This document shows positions 42,609 through 51,118 of a DNA stretch of 64,000 nucleotides, in pieces. The DNA is from Propionicimonas sp. (GTDB taxonomy: Bacteria > Actinomycetota > Actinomycetes > Propionibacteriales > Propionibacteriaceae): the NCBI GenBank assembly GCA_013791955.1, contig VMSW01000001.1, positions 62,001 through 126,000 on the forward strand, in the 5' to 3' direction. The notes under the pieces were generated by a model, which was not told the DNA's origin, did not search any database, and saw only the letters and a list, made by a program, of their open reading frames with translations. The position numbers and the translations under genes were made by a program. Position 1 is the first letter of the stretch. Every line of letters begins with the position of its first letter.

Positions 42609-42839
42609 ATGAAAGAACCACTGACTCGCTCCGGCAGCGACAAGATGCTCACCGGCGTCTGCGGCGGCCTGGCCCGCTCCCTGGGCATGAACGCCACCCT
42701 GGTGCGCATCCTGGTTGTGGTCCTGAGCTTCTTCATCGGCCTGCCGGTGATCGCCTACATCGTGATGTGGCTGATGCTCCCGCTGGACGCCGACGGCCCC
42801 ACCGGTCTGGAAGAACTGCAGGGCGGCAAGAAGTCCTGA
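42609..42839 (+). CDS. pspC: PspC-domain membrane protein
   Basis: A 76-residue PspC family protein. The signature LTRSGSDKMLTGVCGGLARSLG is followed by one membrane helix (LVRILVVVLSFFIGLPVIAYIVMWLMLP). PspC proteins take part in envelope-stress signalling at the membrane. AGGAAAGGAAAC provides a strong RBS. It stands downstream of the lipoprotein/two-component operon and has its own copy of that operon's regulatory repeat. A terminator follows. Confidence 0.92.
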   Translation: MKEPLTRSGSDKMLTGVCGGLARSLGMNATLVRILVVVLSFFIGLPVIAYIVMWLMLPLDADGPTGLEELQGGKKS

Positions 42840-42854
42840 TCTAGGACGGCTTCG

Positions 42855-42899
42855 AAAAGCCGGGTGGTGCTGGTGGCGGCCAGTACCACCCGGCTTTTT
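42855..42899 (+). terminator. Rho-independent terminator after pspC
   Basis: A 14-bp stem (AAAAGCCGGGTGGT at 42855-42868 pairing with ACCACCCGGCTTTT at 42885-42898) with a 16-base loop ends in a run of five Ts. This is the clearest intrinsic terminator in the window. Confidence 0.85.
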
Positions 42900-43048
42900 C
42901 GTCCCCTGGCACTGGGGGCGAATCGCAGCCGAGGCCCCTCCGGCCGCGCTGCTCCGGCTCAAGGACTCTTCATGGCTGCTTCACGCAAGCTTCATGGAGG
43001 CGGCCTTCGATGGTGGCAAGCAGAGTTGCAGCCACCTGAGAGGTCAAG

Positions 43049-43981
43049 ATGTCCATCGCCCAAACCGACCGGCAACGTCGCCCGAGTCGAGCAATCCAGC
43101 GGTTGAGGACCATTCGCCGCACCACCTTGGCCCGTCGGGTCACCCAGCTCGGCTTCGCGATCTTCATCGTCGCGGCCGCCGCCCGGCACCAGTTCGAGAG
43201 CGAAACCGGGACGGCATCGGTCGACGCACTTTGCCCCTTCGGCGCCGTCGAAACCCTGATCACCTGGGCCACCACCGGCACGCTGATCGCCAAGGTGCAC
43301 CCCTCCAACCTCATTCTCGGGGTGGCGGTGCTGGTGGCCGCACTGCTGGTGGGCAACGCCTTCTGCGGCTGGATCTGCCCGATGGGCACCGTCCAGGACG
43401 GGCTCGCCTGGGTCGCCAAGAAACTGCACCTGCCGCAATGGCAGCCCGGGCCGCGCACCGATCGGGTGCTGCGCTGGGGCCGGTTCGTGGTGCTGGGCCT
43501 GGTGATGTGGATGAGTTATGTCACCGGACGGCTGTGGTTCGCCGACTACGACCCCTACTTCACGCTCTTCTCCCTGCACTGGCTGAACCCCTGGACTGAA
43601 GCCCTGATCGTTTCGGTGGCGATCACCACGGCGATTCTGGTGGCCTCGCTGTTCGTCGAGCGGCTCTGGTGCCGCTATCTGTGCCCGCTGGGGGCGGTGT
43701 TCGCGGTGCTGGGTCGCTTCAGCTTTCTGCGGATTCGCCGGGACGCGGCCACCTGCACCGACTGCGACTTGTGTGACCGTCCCTGCCCAGTTGGGATTAC
43801 GGTCTCGAAGGCCGACCCGGTGGTGAATGCCGACTGCATCGGCTGCCTGGATTGCGTGACCACCTGTCCGGTGCGAGGTGCGCTGACCATCAGCCCGCCC
43901 GGAGGTCTACCGCAGCTGCTGATCAGCGGCAAAAAGGTTGAGGCCGAAGAGCCGGCGATGAGTGGAAAGGCTGAACGATGA
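43049..43981 (+). CDS. NapH/CcoG-like membrane 4Fe-4S ferredoxin protein
   Basis: A 310-residue membrane protein with about five helices. It has the paired cysteine motifs of the NapH family (GNAFCGWICPMGT and RLWCRYLCPLGA) and two C-terminal 4Fe-4S clusters (CTDCDLCDRPCPVG, CIGCLDCVTTCP). Such proteins pass electrons between quinols and soluble or periplasmic partners. There is no nap, nos or cytochrome oxidase gene nearby, so its redox partner is unknown. The next gene overlaps it by 4 bases and is likely a functional partner. Confidence 0.88.
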   Translation: MSIAQTDRQRRPSRAIQRLRTIRRTTLARRVTQLGFAIFIVAAAARHQFESETGTASVDALCPFGAVETLITWATTGTLIAKVHPSNLILGVAVLVAALLVGNAFCGWICPMGTVQDGLAWVAKKLHLPQWQPGPRTDRVLRWGRFVVLGLVMWMSYVTGRLWFADYDPYFTLFSLHWLNPWTEALIVSVAITTAILVASLFVERLWCRYLCPLGAVFAVLGRFSFLRIRRDAATCTDCDLCDRPCPVGITVSKADPVVNADCIGCLDCVTTCPVRGALTISPPGGLPQLLISGKKVEAEEPAMSGKAER

Positions 43982-44604
43982 AGATCCGTTGGTTGCTGCC
44001 AGTGGTGTGGTTGGTGGTGCTCTTCGGCACCATCGGGGCCTCCCAAGCTGCCGGCTGGTGGGAGGTCAGCGGCCGCGAGGACGTGGTCGCTGGCACCCTC
44101 ACCGTGGATGACTTGAAAGGCTGGATGAGCGTCCAACAGGCCGCAGATGGGCTGGGGGTGCCGGTCGAGGTAGTGATTGATGCCATCGGCGGCGCACCAG
44201 GAGCGGTGCAACCTGAGAACGTCTTCAAGGACGTCGAGGTGGCAGTGCCCGGCTTCAGCCTGGATGACCTGAGGGAGATTCTGCGGGTGCGGCTTAGCCC
44301 CACGCCGGCGGCCTCGCCCAGTGGTAGCCCGACGCCCTCGGCCAGCCCGTCGGTGGCGGTGCCGAGTGCTACCGCCACCCACGTGCCGCAGCCGACCGGC
44401 ACCGGTGCTGGCGAGTCTTCGGTCACCGGCCAGCAGACCCTGCGCCAGGTGGCCCAGGCTGCCGGTCTCGACCTGGCCGCGCTGATCGCCGAAGCCGGGC
44501 TGCCAGCGGACGTGAACCCCGACGTAGCGCTGCGGACGCTACGCGATACCGTCCCCGGATTCGAGATGCAACAAGTGCGCGATGCGGTCGACCGGCTGAG
44601 CTGA
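43978..44604 (+). CDS. Membrane-anchored protein with a duplicated helical domain, partner of the NapH-like protein
   Basis: A 208-residue protein not recognised as a named family. It has an N-terminal membrane helix (LLPVVWLVVLFGTIGAS) and two copies of a domain of about 55 residues joined by a Pro/Ser/Thr linker. Copy 1 (near 48-105) and copy 2 (near 152-208) share the pattern of a Q-x-A-x-GL stretch, a hydrophobic helix, a VPGF motif (AVPGFSLDDLREIL and TVPGFEMQQVRDAV) and a final helix. The domain is probably outside the cell. Coupling to the NapH-like gene suggests a role as its electron partner or assembly factor, but no cofactor ligands are visible. Confidence 0.7.
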   Translation: MKIRWLLPVVWLVVLFGTIGASQAAGWWEVSGREDVVAGTLTVDDLKGWMSVQQAADGLGVPVEVVIDAIGGAPGAVQPENVFKDVEVAVPGFSLDDLREILRVRLSPTPAASPSGSPTPSASPSVAVPSATATHVPQPTGTGAGESSVTGQQTLRQVAQAAGLDLAALIAEAGLPADVNPDVALRTLRDTVPGFEMQQVRDAVDRLS

Positions 44605-44609
44605 GCCCC

Positions 44610-45578
44610 TCAGCCGCGCTGCCCGGCGGTCACTGGTTCGGCGACCGGCTCCAAAGCCTGGTTGGCGGCCAGGACCTCCTGGTAGGCGCGGTGGCCGGTG
44701 TAGAGCTCATCGGTCAGCGGGTTCAAACGGTCGCGGACGATGACGTAGCCCTGGTAGGCCAGAACGGCGACGTTGGCGGCCAGTGAGATCGCGGAAACGG
44801 TGAACAGAGCCACTGGGCTGTGGGAGGTATCGACCGCGAACGCTGAGCCGGTGACGAAGCCAGGAACGGCCATGGTGAACATCATCCACAGCGCCAAGGT
44901 GGCGGCGCGATGTTGCAGCCAGGCGCCCTTCTTGATGAAGAAGGCCGGAATGGTGCAGCTGATCAGCAGGGCGGCGCCGGCGTAGAAGGAGTGATCACCA
45001 ACGCAGTTGTAGACGTAGGCGAAGTTCCACAGGTCGTAGGCAATAACCCAGAACCACAGCATGTCGGGCCAGATCATGTCTTTGCTGGGATCGCGGGAGA
45101 TGATGATGCCGGTCCAGCCGCAGATGGTGATCAGGTTGATCAGCCCGGCCACCCCGTTCATCCAGTTCCAGGGGCCCGACAACATGAAGACCCCATCTAC
45201 CAGGCCATTGGCGTTCATCGCGCCCACCTGGAAGTCGCGGACGCAGGCCTCGGCGATGTTGATCGCCAGGATCGCCGGCGGGAACAGCAGGGCCCACTTG
45301 TGGCCCGACAGCTTCGGCCAGTACCTGATCGCCATGAAGCCCAAGGTGCCGGCCAGGGCGGAGTACACCTTCACCCAATGGAACCAGGTTCCAGTGGAGG
45401 AGCCCGGCCCGGCGGTGACCGGCCAGACGAACAGGGTCAGCAGCAGGGGCAGCAGGACGAAGAAGCCCAGCCCGACCCACTTCCAGCGGCGGGTGATCTC
45501 ATTTAGGCCTATCAACGCGCCCAACACCACGAACCAGGCAACCCAGGAATACCAGGGGATCGGTTGGAACAGGAACAT
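44610..45578 (-). CDS. DUF5692 integral membrane protein
   Basis: A 322-residue protein with eight or nine membrane helices and many Trp residues (WYSWVAWFVVLGALIGLNEITRRWKW, SGPWNWMNGVAGLINL, MLWFWVIAYDLWNFAYVYNC). It resembles the DUF5692 family; function unknown. Its end lies 6 bases from the convergent end of the duplicated-domain gene. GGAGGTGGCGAG precedes the ATG. It is divergent from a TetR regulator that probably controls it. Confidence 0.75.
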   Translation of the reverse strand: MFLFQPIPWYSWVAWFVVLGALIGLNEITRRWKWVGLGFFVLLPLLLTLFVWPVTAGPGSSTGTWFHWVKVYSALAGTLGFMAIRYWPKLSGHKWALLFPPAILAINIAEACVRDFQVGAMNANGLVDGVFMLSGPWNWMNGVAGLINLITICGWTGIIISRDPSKDMIWPDMLWFWVIAYDLWNFAYVYNCVGDHSFYAGAALLISCTIPAFFIKKGAWLQHRAATLALWMMFTMAVPGFVTGSAFAVDTSHSPVALFTVSAISLAANVAVLAYQGYVIVRDRLNPLTDELYTGHRAYQEVLAANQALEPVAEPVTAGQRG

Positions 45579-45729
45579 CTCGCCACCTCCATCGACCCGG
45601 CCCGTTGATCTGCTCTGATCAGCGCGGCCACTTCTGGGTCACTCGCTTGCTGATTCGATGTTAGAAGTGCTCGAGATAGGCGAAAATAGACAATCTGGGC
45701 GATGTGTCCAGACCGATCCTGGAGGCAAA

Positions 45730-46308
45730 GTGAGCAGCGCAGCCGCTGACCCGCCACGGTCGAAGACCGCCTTGGCTCTCGCGCTCAAACAGGCGCTGGC
45801 CACCACACCGTTGGCGAAGGTGACCGTCTCGGGGTTGGCGGCCGCAGCTGGGGTGAATCGGCAGACCTTCTACAGCCATTTCAGTGACGTCTACGACCTG
45901 GCGCGCTGGGTGTACACCACTGAGGTGGCCAACCACATCATGGCTCACGCCAGCTATGACCAATGGGCCGACGGCTTCAGTGAACTGCTGGGCTACATGG
46001 CCGATCATCACGACCAGGCCTACGCCGTGATCCGCTCGCTGAAGCACTCGGAGTTGGAGTCGTTCTTCTACCGGTCACTGCGGGAGATGATGCGGGTGAT
46101 CGTCGCGGAGTTGGAAGGTGAGCTGAAGCTCCAGCCGGCCGATCGGGAGTTCATCATCGACCATTACACCCTGGTGGTGCTGGGTCATCTGCTGCACTGG
46201 CTGGCCACCGATATGCGCGAGAACCCGTACGTCCTGACCGAGCGGCTGGAGTTCGTCCTGCACGGTGGGGTTCGGGAGTCCCTGGAGCGTTTCGCCGCTC
46301 GACGGTGA
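45730..46308 (+). CDS. TetR-family regulator (DhaS-like)
   Basis: A 192-residue TetR protein with HTH (TVSGLAAAAGVNRQTFYSHFSDVYDLARWVY) and the C-terminal region of the DhaS group (FYRSLREMMRVIVAELEGE). Such regulators often control a divergent gene, here the DUF5692 protein. GTG 45730 follows GGAGG with 5 bases between and is preferred over ATG 45658. The 151-base intergenic region holds no palindrome I can support strongly. Confidence 0.85.
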   Translation: MSSAAADPPRSKTALALALKQALATTPLAKVTVSGLAAAAGVNRQTFYSHFSDVYDLARWVYTTEVANHIMAHASYDQWADGFSELLGYMADHHDQAYAVIRSLKHSELESFFYRSLREMMRVIVAELEGELKLQPADREFIIDHYTLVVLGHLLHWLATDMRENPYVLTERLEFVLHGGVRESLERFAARR

Positions 46309-46317
46309 GCGCTGACC

Positions 46318-46899
46318 TCAGCGCTGTTCGACAGCGTCGGTGGCGAGATCGAGATAGGCGATCGCGCCTTGAGGATCAGCCCTCGCGATGGTGAAGGCGG
46401 CGATGATCAGCGCGGTGCAGGTCTGGGCCAGCCGTTCGGCGCCGGCCTCAGAGAGCTCGGGTTGGCGGGCGTCGATGCCGCTGCGCAGGGCGGTAGCGAG
46501 CTCGGCGCGGTAATCGGCGATGACCTGTTTCACGGCGGCGTCGCCGGCCAGGGTGGAGGCGGCGGTGTTGATCAGCAGGCAGCCGTCGGCGCTGGCGGCG
46601 CCGGTGCGGCCAGCAATGGCGGCGCGCAAAGTCCTGAGGTAGTCGCCGACGGCTTCGGGGGACACCGGTGCGGTGAGCAGTGGACGCAACCGCGGGCGCA
46701 CCACTTCGTCGAGATAGCTGGCTACGGCAGCATCAAACAGGCCGCGCTTGTTACCGAAGGCGTGATAGATGCTGGAGCGACACAGGCCGGTGGCGGCTTC
46801 CAGCGCGGGCATCGCAGCCTCTTCGTAGCCCTGGTTCCAGAACACCTGACGGGCAGCTCGGACTGCCTCGGTGGTGTCGAACGCCTGGGGGCGACCCAT
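46318..46899 (-). CDS. TetR-family regulator
   Basis: A 193-residue TetR protein. The N-terminus (MGRPQAFDTTEAVRAARQVFWNQGYEEAAM) and HTH (LCRSSIYHAFGNKRGLFDAAVASYLDE) are typical of the AcrR/NemR branch, which often senses electrophiles or redox compounds. Its end lies 9 bases from the end of the other TetR gene. It is divergent from a DUF1304 protein and an NfsA-like reductase, probably its targets. Confidence 0.9.
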   Translation of the reverse strand: MGRPQAFDTTEAVRAARQVFWNQGYEEAAMPALEAATGLCRSSIYHAFGNKRGLFDAAVASYLDEVVRPRLRPLLTAPVSPEAVGDYLRTLRAAIAGRTGAASADGCLLINTAASTLAGDAAVKQVIADYRAELATALRSGIDARQPELSEAGAERLAQTCTALIIAAFTIARADPQGAIAYLDLATDAVEQR

Positions 46900-46915
46900 C
46901 TGTGGACCTCTCGTT

Positions 46916-46943
46916 TTGTGTACCGGTCGATCCAGTATATATT
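46916..46943 (+). promoter_or_regulatory. Promoter of the DUF1304/NfsA operon
   Basis: TTGTGT (46916-46921) and TATATT (46938-46943) are 16 bases apart. CGGTCG occurs on both sides of the -10 (46924-46929 and 46948-46953), a possible site for the divergent TetR regulator. The gene starts 38 bases downstream. Confidence 0.5.
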
Positions 46944-46981
46944 AGAACGGTCGGTATAAAACCATCTAGACGGGCAGGCTC

Positions 46982-47368
46982 ATGTTGCTTCTCTCGGGGC
47001 TGGTGATCGTGGGCCTCGCCGCACTGATTCACGGCTACATCTTCTATCTGGAGTCGGTCAGCTGGACCAGTGAGCGCACCCGCGCGATCTTCGGCACCTC
47101 AGTCGAGGGGGCCGCCGCCACCCGCCAGCTGGCGTTCAACCAGGGCTTTTACAACCTCTTTCTGGCGTTGCAGGTGATCGCCGGCATCGTCGTCTTCGCT
47201 CTCGGTTCTGTCCCGGTGGGGGTGGCGCTAATCCTCGCCGGAGCTGGCTCGATGGTGCTGGCCGGGATGGTGCTGATGGCGTCGGACTCGGGCAAGGCTG
47301 GCGCAGCCCTGAAGCAACTTCTACCCCCGCTGATCGGACTCATCGTCCTTGTCATCGGCCTCTTCTGA
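46982..47368 (+). CDS. DUF1304 membrane protein
   Basis: A 128-residue protein with four membrane helices. It matches the DUF1304 pattern: IHGYIFYLESVSWTSERTRAIF, RQLAFNQGFYNLFLALQV, then two glycine-rich helices. Function unknown; such genes are often next to TetR regulators and oxidoreductases, as here. Confidence 0.88.
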   Translation: MLLLSGLVIVGLAALIHGYIFYLESVSWTSERTRAIFGTSVEGAAATRQLAFNQGFYNLFLALQVIAGIVVFALGSVPVGVALILAGAGSMVLAGMVLMASDSGKAGAALKQLLPPLIGLIVLVIGLF

Positions 47369-47401
47369 GCCGCCAACTTCACTGCATGAAAGGCAGAGCA
47401 A

Positions 47402-48157
47402 ATGAGCAATTCGGTAATCGAGCAACTCACTCAGCGTCGATCCGTGCGCGCGTTCACCGGCGATCCGGTGCGCGTCGATCACCTGACGGCCATCCTGAGA
47501 GCCACCCAGCAGGCGCCGAGTTCGATCAACGGCCAACAGACTTCGCTAGTGGTGATTCGTGATCCCGAGCGGATCTCGCAAGTCGCCGAGATCGCCGGTG
47601 GGCAGCCGCAGGTGGCTGGCGCCGATGTGGTGGTGGTCTTCGTGATCGACTTCAACCGCACCGCTGAAGCGGCCAAGATCGCTGGCACTCAGCAGGTAGT
47701 GGAGCGCTCGGCCGAAGGCATCGTCACCGGAGCGGTGGACGCTGGCATTGCGCTGGCAACCTTCCAGGCTGCGGCGAATGCACTGGGCTACGGCACTACC
47801 CCGATCGGTGGCATTCGGCGCAATCCGACCGCGCTGATCGAACTGCTCGGGCTGCCGGCCCGCACCTACCCGGTGGTCGCGGCCACCCTCGGCGTCCCGG
47901 ATTCGGCGAAGTTGGCGCAGGTTAAGCCCCGAGTGTCGCTGGAGTCCTATGCGCTGTCGGAGCGCTACGACGAGGCGAAGGTGGCTGAGGGGGTGGCCGC
48001 CTACGACGAGGTGCTGCGCACCTGGTGGGATTCCCAGGGCCTGACCCAGATGGGCACCTACTCCCATGACACCGCCAAGACCTACTCGACGGTCTACTTC
48101 CCGACGATTGCCGCGACTCTGCGCTCCCAGGGTTTCGAGTTCGCCGACGAGGCCTGA
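47402..48157 (+). CDS. NfsA-like nitroreductase / NADPH-dependent FMN oxidoreductase
   Basis: A 251-residue flavin enzyme of the nitroreductase superfamily. FMN and dimer motifs are visible: QRRSVRAFTGDPV at the start, APSSINGQQTSLVVI, GYGTTPIGGIRRNP and RTYPVVAATLGVP. NfsA relatives reduce quinones, nitro compounds or flavins with NADPH. It lies 33 bases after the DUF1304 gene and is probably induced with it by the TetR regulator. Confidence 0.9.
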   Translation: MSNSVIEQLTQRRSVRAFTGDPVRVDHLTAILRATQQAPSSINGQQTSLVVIRDPERISQVAEIAGGQPQVAGADVVVVFVIDFNRTAEAAKIAGTQQVVERSAEGIVTGAVDAGIALATFQAAANALGYGTTPIGGIRRNPTALIELLGLPARTYPVVAATLGVPDSAKLAQVKPRVSLESYALSERYDEAKVAEGVAAYDEVLRTWWDSQGLTQMGTYSHDTAKTYSTVYFPTIAATLRSQGFEFADEA

Positions 48158-48241
48158 AGCCACTAGTGGTGGCGTTGGCGGCTTCGACGGGCTCAGCCAA
48201 CTCGTGAAAACGGTTCCGCCCAGGCGACTTGGCGGGTAATG

Positions 48242-48263
48242 TACTTGAAGAAATCTTCAAGTA
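48242..48263. promoter_or_regulatory. ArsR-type operator before the Ehr operon
   Basis: TACTTGAAGA (48242-48251) and TCTTCAAGTA (48254-48263) form a perfect 10-bp inverted repeat with AA between. A -10-like TAATGT (48237-48242) touches its left arm, so a bound repressor would block the promoter. It ends 14 bases before the preferred arsR start. Confidence 0.75.
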
Positions 48264-48276
48264 TGGGAGTTCTGGG

Positions 48277-48618
48277 GTGCCGACACCGCTGCACGAGGCC
48301 AAGGCCGAGCTGTTTCGCACGCTCGGGCATCCGGTGCGAATCCGGGTGCTTGAGCTGCTCAGCGAGCGTGAGCATGCCGTGCACGAACTGTTGGCCAAGA
48401 TCGACATCGAACCCAGCGCGCTCTCCCAGCAACTCGGCGTTTTGCGCCGAGCCGGGGCAGTAAGGCAGCGCCGCGTTGGTGGCGAGGTGCTCTACAGCGT
48501 CCGGACTGAGACCGTGCCCGCACTACTCGACGCGGCCCGGGCGACCCTGTCTGAGGTACTCGCCGGGCAGACCCAACTGCAAGCCGAACTGGACGACGAA
48601 GCCGGGGCCGGCAAATGA
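48277..48618 (+). CDS. ArsR-family regulator of the Ehr operon (Rv0081-like)
   Basis: A 113-residue winged-helix regulator (AELFRTLGHPVRIRVLELLSE, HELLAKIDIEPSALSQQLGVLRRAG). It lacks cysteines, so it does not use a classical thiolate metal site. GTG 48277 is preferred over the earlier 48229 because the latter would place the palindromic operator inside the coding region. Gene order after it matches M. tuberculosis Rv0081-Rv0087, where the ArsR protein is also the first gene. It overlaps the next gene by 4 bases. Confidence 0.88.
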   Translation: MPTPLHEAKAELFRTLGHPVRIRVLELLSEREHAVHELLAKIDIEPSALSQQLGVLRRAGAVRQRRVGGEVLYSVRTETVPALLDAARATLSEVLAGQTQLQAELDDEAGAGK

Positions 48619-49112
48619 GCCTCATCCGACTGTTGTCCATGATCACCCGCACCGGCACCATGACCGAACCGGTGGCCGATGCGCCGATCGAAACCCGCGA
48701 TGGGTTCGTCCCACCAGCCTGCTTGCGCGGTAGCGTCCAGGTGCGCCATGTGGACGCCGGCTCCTGCAACGGCTGCGAAATCGAGTTGGGCGCCGCCTTC
48801 GGGCCGGTGTACGACGCCGAACGATTTGGAGCCCGACTGGTCGCCTCACCTCGCCACGCCGATGTGGTCACGGTCACCGGTGTGGTCACCCAAAACATGG
48901 TCGAACCGTTGCTCAACACCATCGATGCCACCCCAAACCCGCGAGTGATCGTCTCCATCGGTGACTGCACCCGAGGCTGTGGAGTCTTCGCCGGGTCCTA
49001 CGCGGTGGCCGGCTCAGTCGACGACTTCGTTGAGGTGGACGTCCATGTGCCCGGCTGCCCACCAGCACCGGAGGCCATCATCGCTGCCCTGCGGGCGGTG
49101 ACCAGACGATGA
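48615..49112 (+). CDS. Ehr complex small subunit (NuoB/HycG-like 4Fe-4S protein)
   Basis: A 165-residue relative of NuoB and the group 4 hydrogenase small subunit. The proximal 4Fe-4S ligands are all present (AGSCNGCEIEL, GDCTRGCGVF, VPGCPPAPEAI). It would accept or deliver electrons at the junction with the large subunit on the cytoplasmic face. It overlaps both neighbours by 4 bases, in a fully coupled operon. Confidence 0.9.
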   Translation: MSLIRLLSMITRTGTMTEPVADAPIETRDGFVPPACLRGSVQVRHVDAGSCNGCEIELGAAFGPVYDAERFGARLVASPRHADVVTVTGVVTQNMVEPLLNTIDATPNPRVIVSIGDCTRGCGVFAGSYAVAGSVDDFVEVDVHVPGCPPAPEAIIAALRAVTRR

Positions 49113-51118
49113 ACCTGGTGGACGCCGGCCTGTACGGCCTGCTCGGTTCCGCGACGGTGGCCATCGTGATGGCCATCGTGCTCACCGGACGGGTGCGCAA
49201 CGTCATCGCCGGGTTGGCGGTGCTGGCTACCGGGGTGGCCGCCGCACTGACCGGCCTGGCCACCCTGCTCGGCTACAGCGGCACCGGCTTGGCCATTCCG
49301 GTGGCCCTGCCCCTGGTCGGCGACCTGGACGCGTTGGTGCTGGCCCCTGATCGCCTGGGCGGCTTCTTCATGTTGCTGGCCGGGCTGGTGATCGCGGCCA
49401 GCGCCCTGTTCGGCATCGGCTACGCCCACGGCCCGGCCGCCTCCCGGACCGGCTGGACGGGCTTCGCCGCCTTCGCCCTCGGTGTGGTGCTGGTGCCGGC
49501 CGCCGCCGACGCGATCACCTTCTTGTTGGCCTGGGAGTTGATGGCGCTGGGCTCCACGGTCCTGCTGCTGGCTGAGCACGCCACCCGCCAAGCCGTGCGG
49601 GCCGCAACGATCTGGTACGCGGTGATGACCCACCTCTCCTTCCTGTTGCTGCTGGCTGGCTTCGGCGTGCTGATCAACGCTGCCGGTGGCACCAGTTGGG
49701 CCCGGATGGTCGGCATCGCCGAGCCGACCGCAAGCCTGGCCTTCGCGCTGCTGGTCGCCGGCTTCGCCACCAAGGCCGGCCTGGTGCCGGTGCACGTCTG
49801 GCTGCCGCGGGCCCACCCTGAAGCCCCCAGTCACGCCTCGGCCGCCATGAGTGCGGCGATGGTGAAGATGGGCATCTACGGCATCCTGCTGGTCACCCTG
49901 CGGCTGCTGCCCAACGGGCCGTCGTGGTGGGCGGTAGTGCTGGTGGCGCTGGGGGCGATCTCGGCGCTCTACGGCATCCTGCAGGCCTCGGTGCAGTCCG
50001 ACCTCAAACGGCTGTTGGCCTACTCCACCACCGAAAACGTCGGGCTGATCACCACCGCGATTGGGGTCGGGCTGCTGCTGCACCAATCGGGCCAGCACGC
50101 CGCCGCGGACGTGGCGCTGATCGCCGCCCTGCTGCTGGCGCTGAGCCATGCCGCCTTCAAGACCGTCCTGTTCCTTGGGGCTGGCGCGGTGCTGCACGCC
50201 ACCGGTGAACGTGACCTAGACCAACTCGGCGGGTTGGCCTCCCGGATGCCGATCACCGCTCTGACCTTCGGGGTGGGCGCGCTGGGGGCGGCGGCGCTGC
50301 CGGTCACCTCGGGCTTTGTGGCCGAATGGGTGCTGCTGCAGGCGCTCATTCACGCCGACGCCAAAACCGACCGACTGCTGGCCGTGGTGATGCCGCTGAC
50401 CATGGGCGTGGTGGCCCTAACCATCGGACTTGGCCTGCTCACCTTCGTCAAAGCTGCCGGCATCGGCTTCCTGGCCCGGCCCCGCAGTCAGGCGGCCAGC
50501 GAGGCCAGTGAAGTCGGCTTCAGCATGCGGTTGGCCTTGCTCGGCTCGGCCGGGCTGACCATCGGGCTAGGGCTGATTCCCGGACCGCTCTCCCAACTAC
50601 TGGCCGGTGCGGTGGGGGCCAGCGGCATCGCCACCACCGGCCTGACCGGCCTGGAACTAGGTGGGCTCGGCGTAGTGGTGCTCAACCCGCTGGCGCTCAC
50701 CGCCCTGACCTTGGTGTTGCTGGCCGGGGTGCTGGTCGTGAATGGGATCGCCTCCCGGCGCCACCCGCGCCGCGAAGTCGAGCTGCCCTGGGGGTGCGGC
50801 GGCGAGCGCACCAGCCCGCGGATGGAATACAACGCCACCAGCTACTCCGAGCCGCTGGCGCGGGTGTTCGGCGGGTCCTTGCACACCCGCCGCAGCGTCG
50901 AAGTGGAGCATCCCGACGACGCGCCGCTGCTGGTATCCGGCATCGAGTTCAACCAGGAGACCGTCGACCTGGTGGAACACCGGGTCTATCTGCCTGCCGC
51001 CCGGCTGGCCGAACGCTTCGGTGATTTCGCCCGCAAGCTGCAAAACGGCAGCATTCACCGCTACGTCGGCTTCTCATTCGCAGCCCTGCTGCTCGTCTTG
51101 GTGTTGGTGACGCGATGA
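49109..51118 (+). CDS. hyfB: Ehr complex antiporter-like membrane subunit (HyfB/NuoL-like)
   Basis: A 669-residue membrane protein with about 15 helices of the Mrp/NuoL/M/N ion-pump family. Conserved parts include LLAWELMALGSTVLLL, AGFATKAGLVPVHVWLPRAHPEAPSHASAAMSA (first 20: GFATKAGLVPVHVWLPRAHP) and LKRLLAYSTTENVGLI. It is followed by a soluble region before a last C-terminal helix, as in HyfB. It should move protons or sodium ions when the complex turns over. It starts in an ATGA overlap. Confidence 0.92.
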   Translation: MNLVDAGLYGLLGSATVAIVMAIVLTGRVRNVIAGLAVLATGVAAALTGLATLLGYSGTGLAIPVALPLVGDLDALVLAPDRLGGFFMLLAGLVIAASALFGIGYAHGPAASRTGWTGFAAFALGVVLVPAAADAITFLLAWELMALGSTVLLLAEHATRQAVRAATIWYAVMTHLSFLLLLAGFGVLINAAGGTSWARMVGIAEPTASLAFALLVAGFATKAGLVPVHVWLPRAHPEAPSHASAAMSAAMVKMGIYGILLVTLRLLPNGPSWWAVVLVALGAISALYGILQASVQSDLKRLLAYSTTENVGLITTAIGVGLLLHQSGQHAAADVALIAALLLALSHAAFKTVLFLGAGAVLHATGERDLDQLGGLASRMPITALTFGVGALGAAALPVTSGFVAEWVLLQALIHADAKTDRLLAVVMPLTMGVVALTIGLGLLTFVKAAGIGFLARPRSQAASEASEVGFSMRLALLGSAGLTIGLGLIPGPLSQLLAGAVGASGIATTGLTGLELGGLGVVVLNPLALTALTLVLLAGVLVVNGIASRRHPRREVELPWGCGGERTSPRMEYNATSYSEPLARVFGGSLHTRRSVEVEHPDDAPLLVSGIEFNQETVDLVEHRVYLPAARLAERFGDFARKLQNGSIHRYVGFSFAALLLVLVLVTR

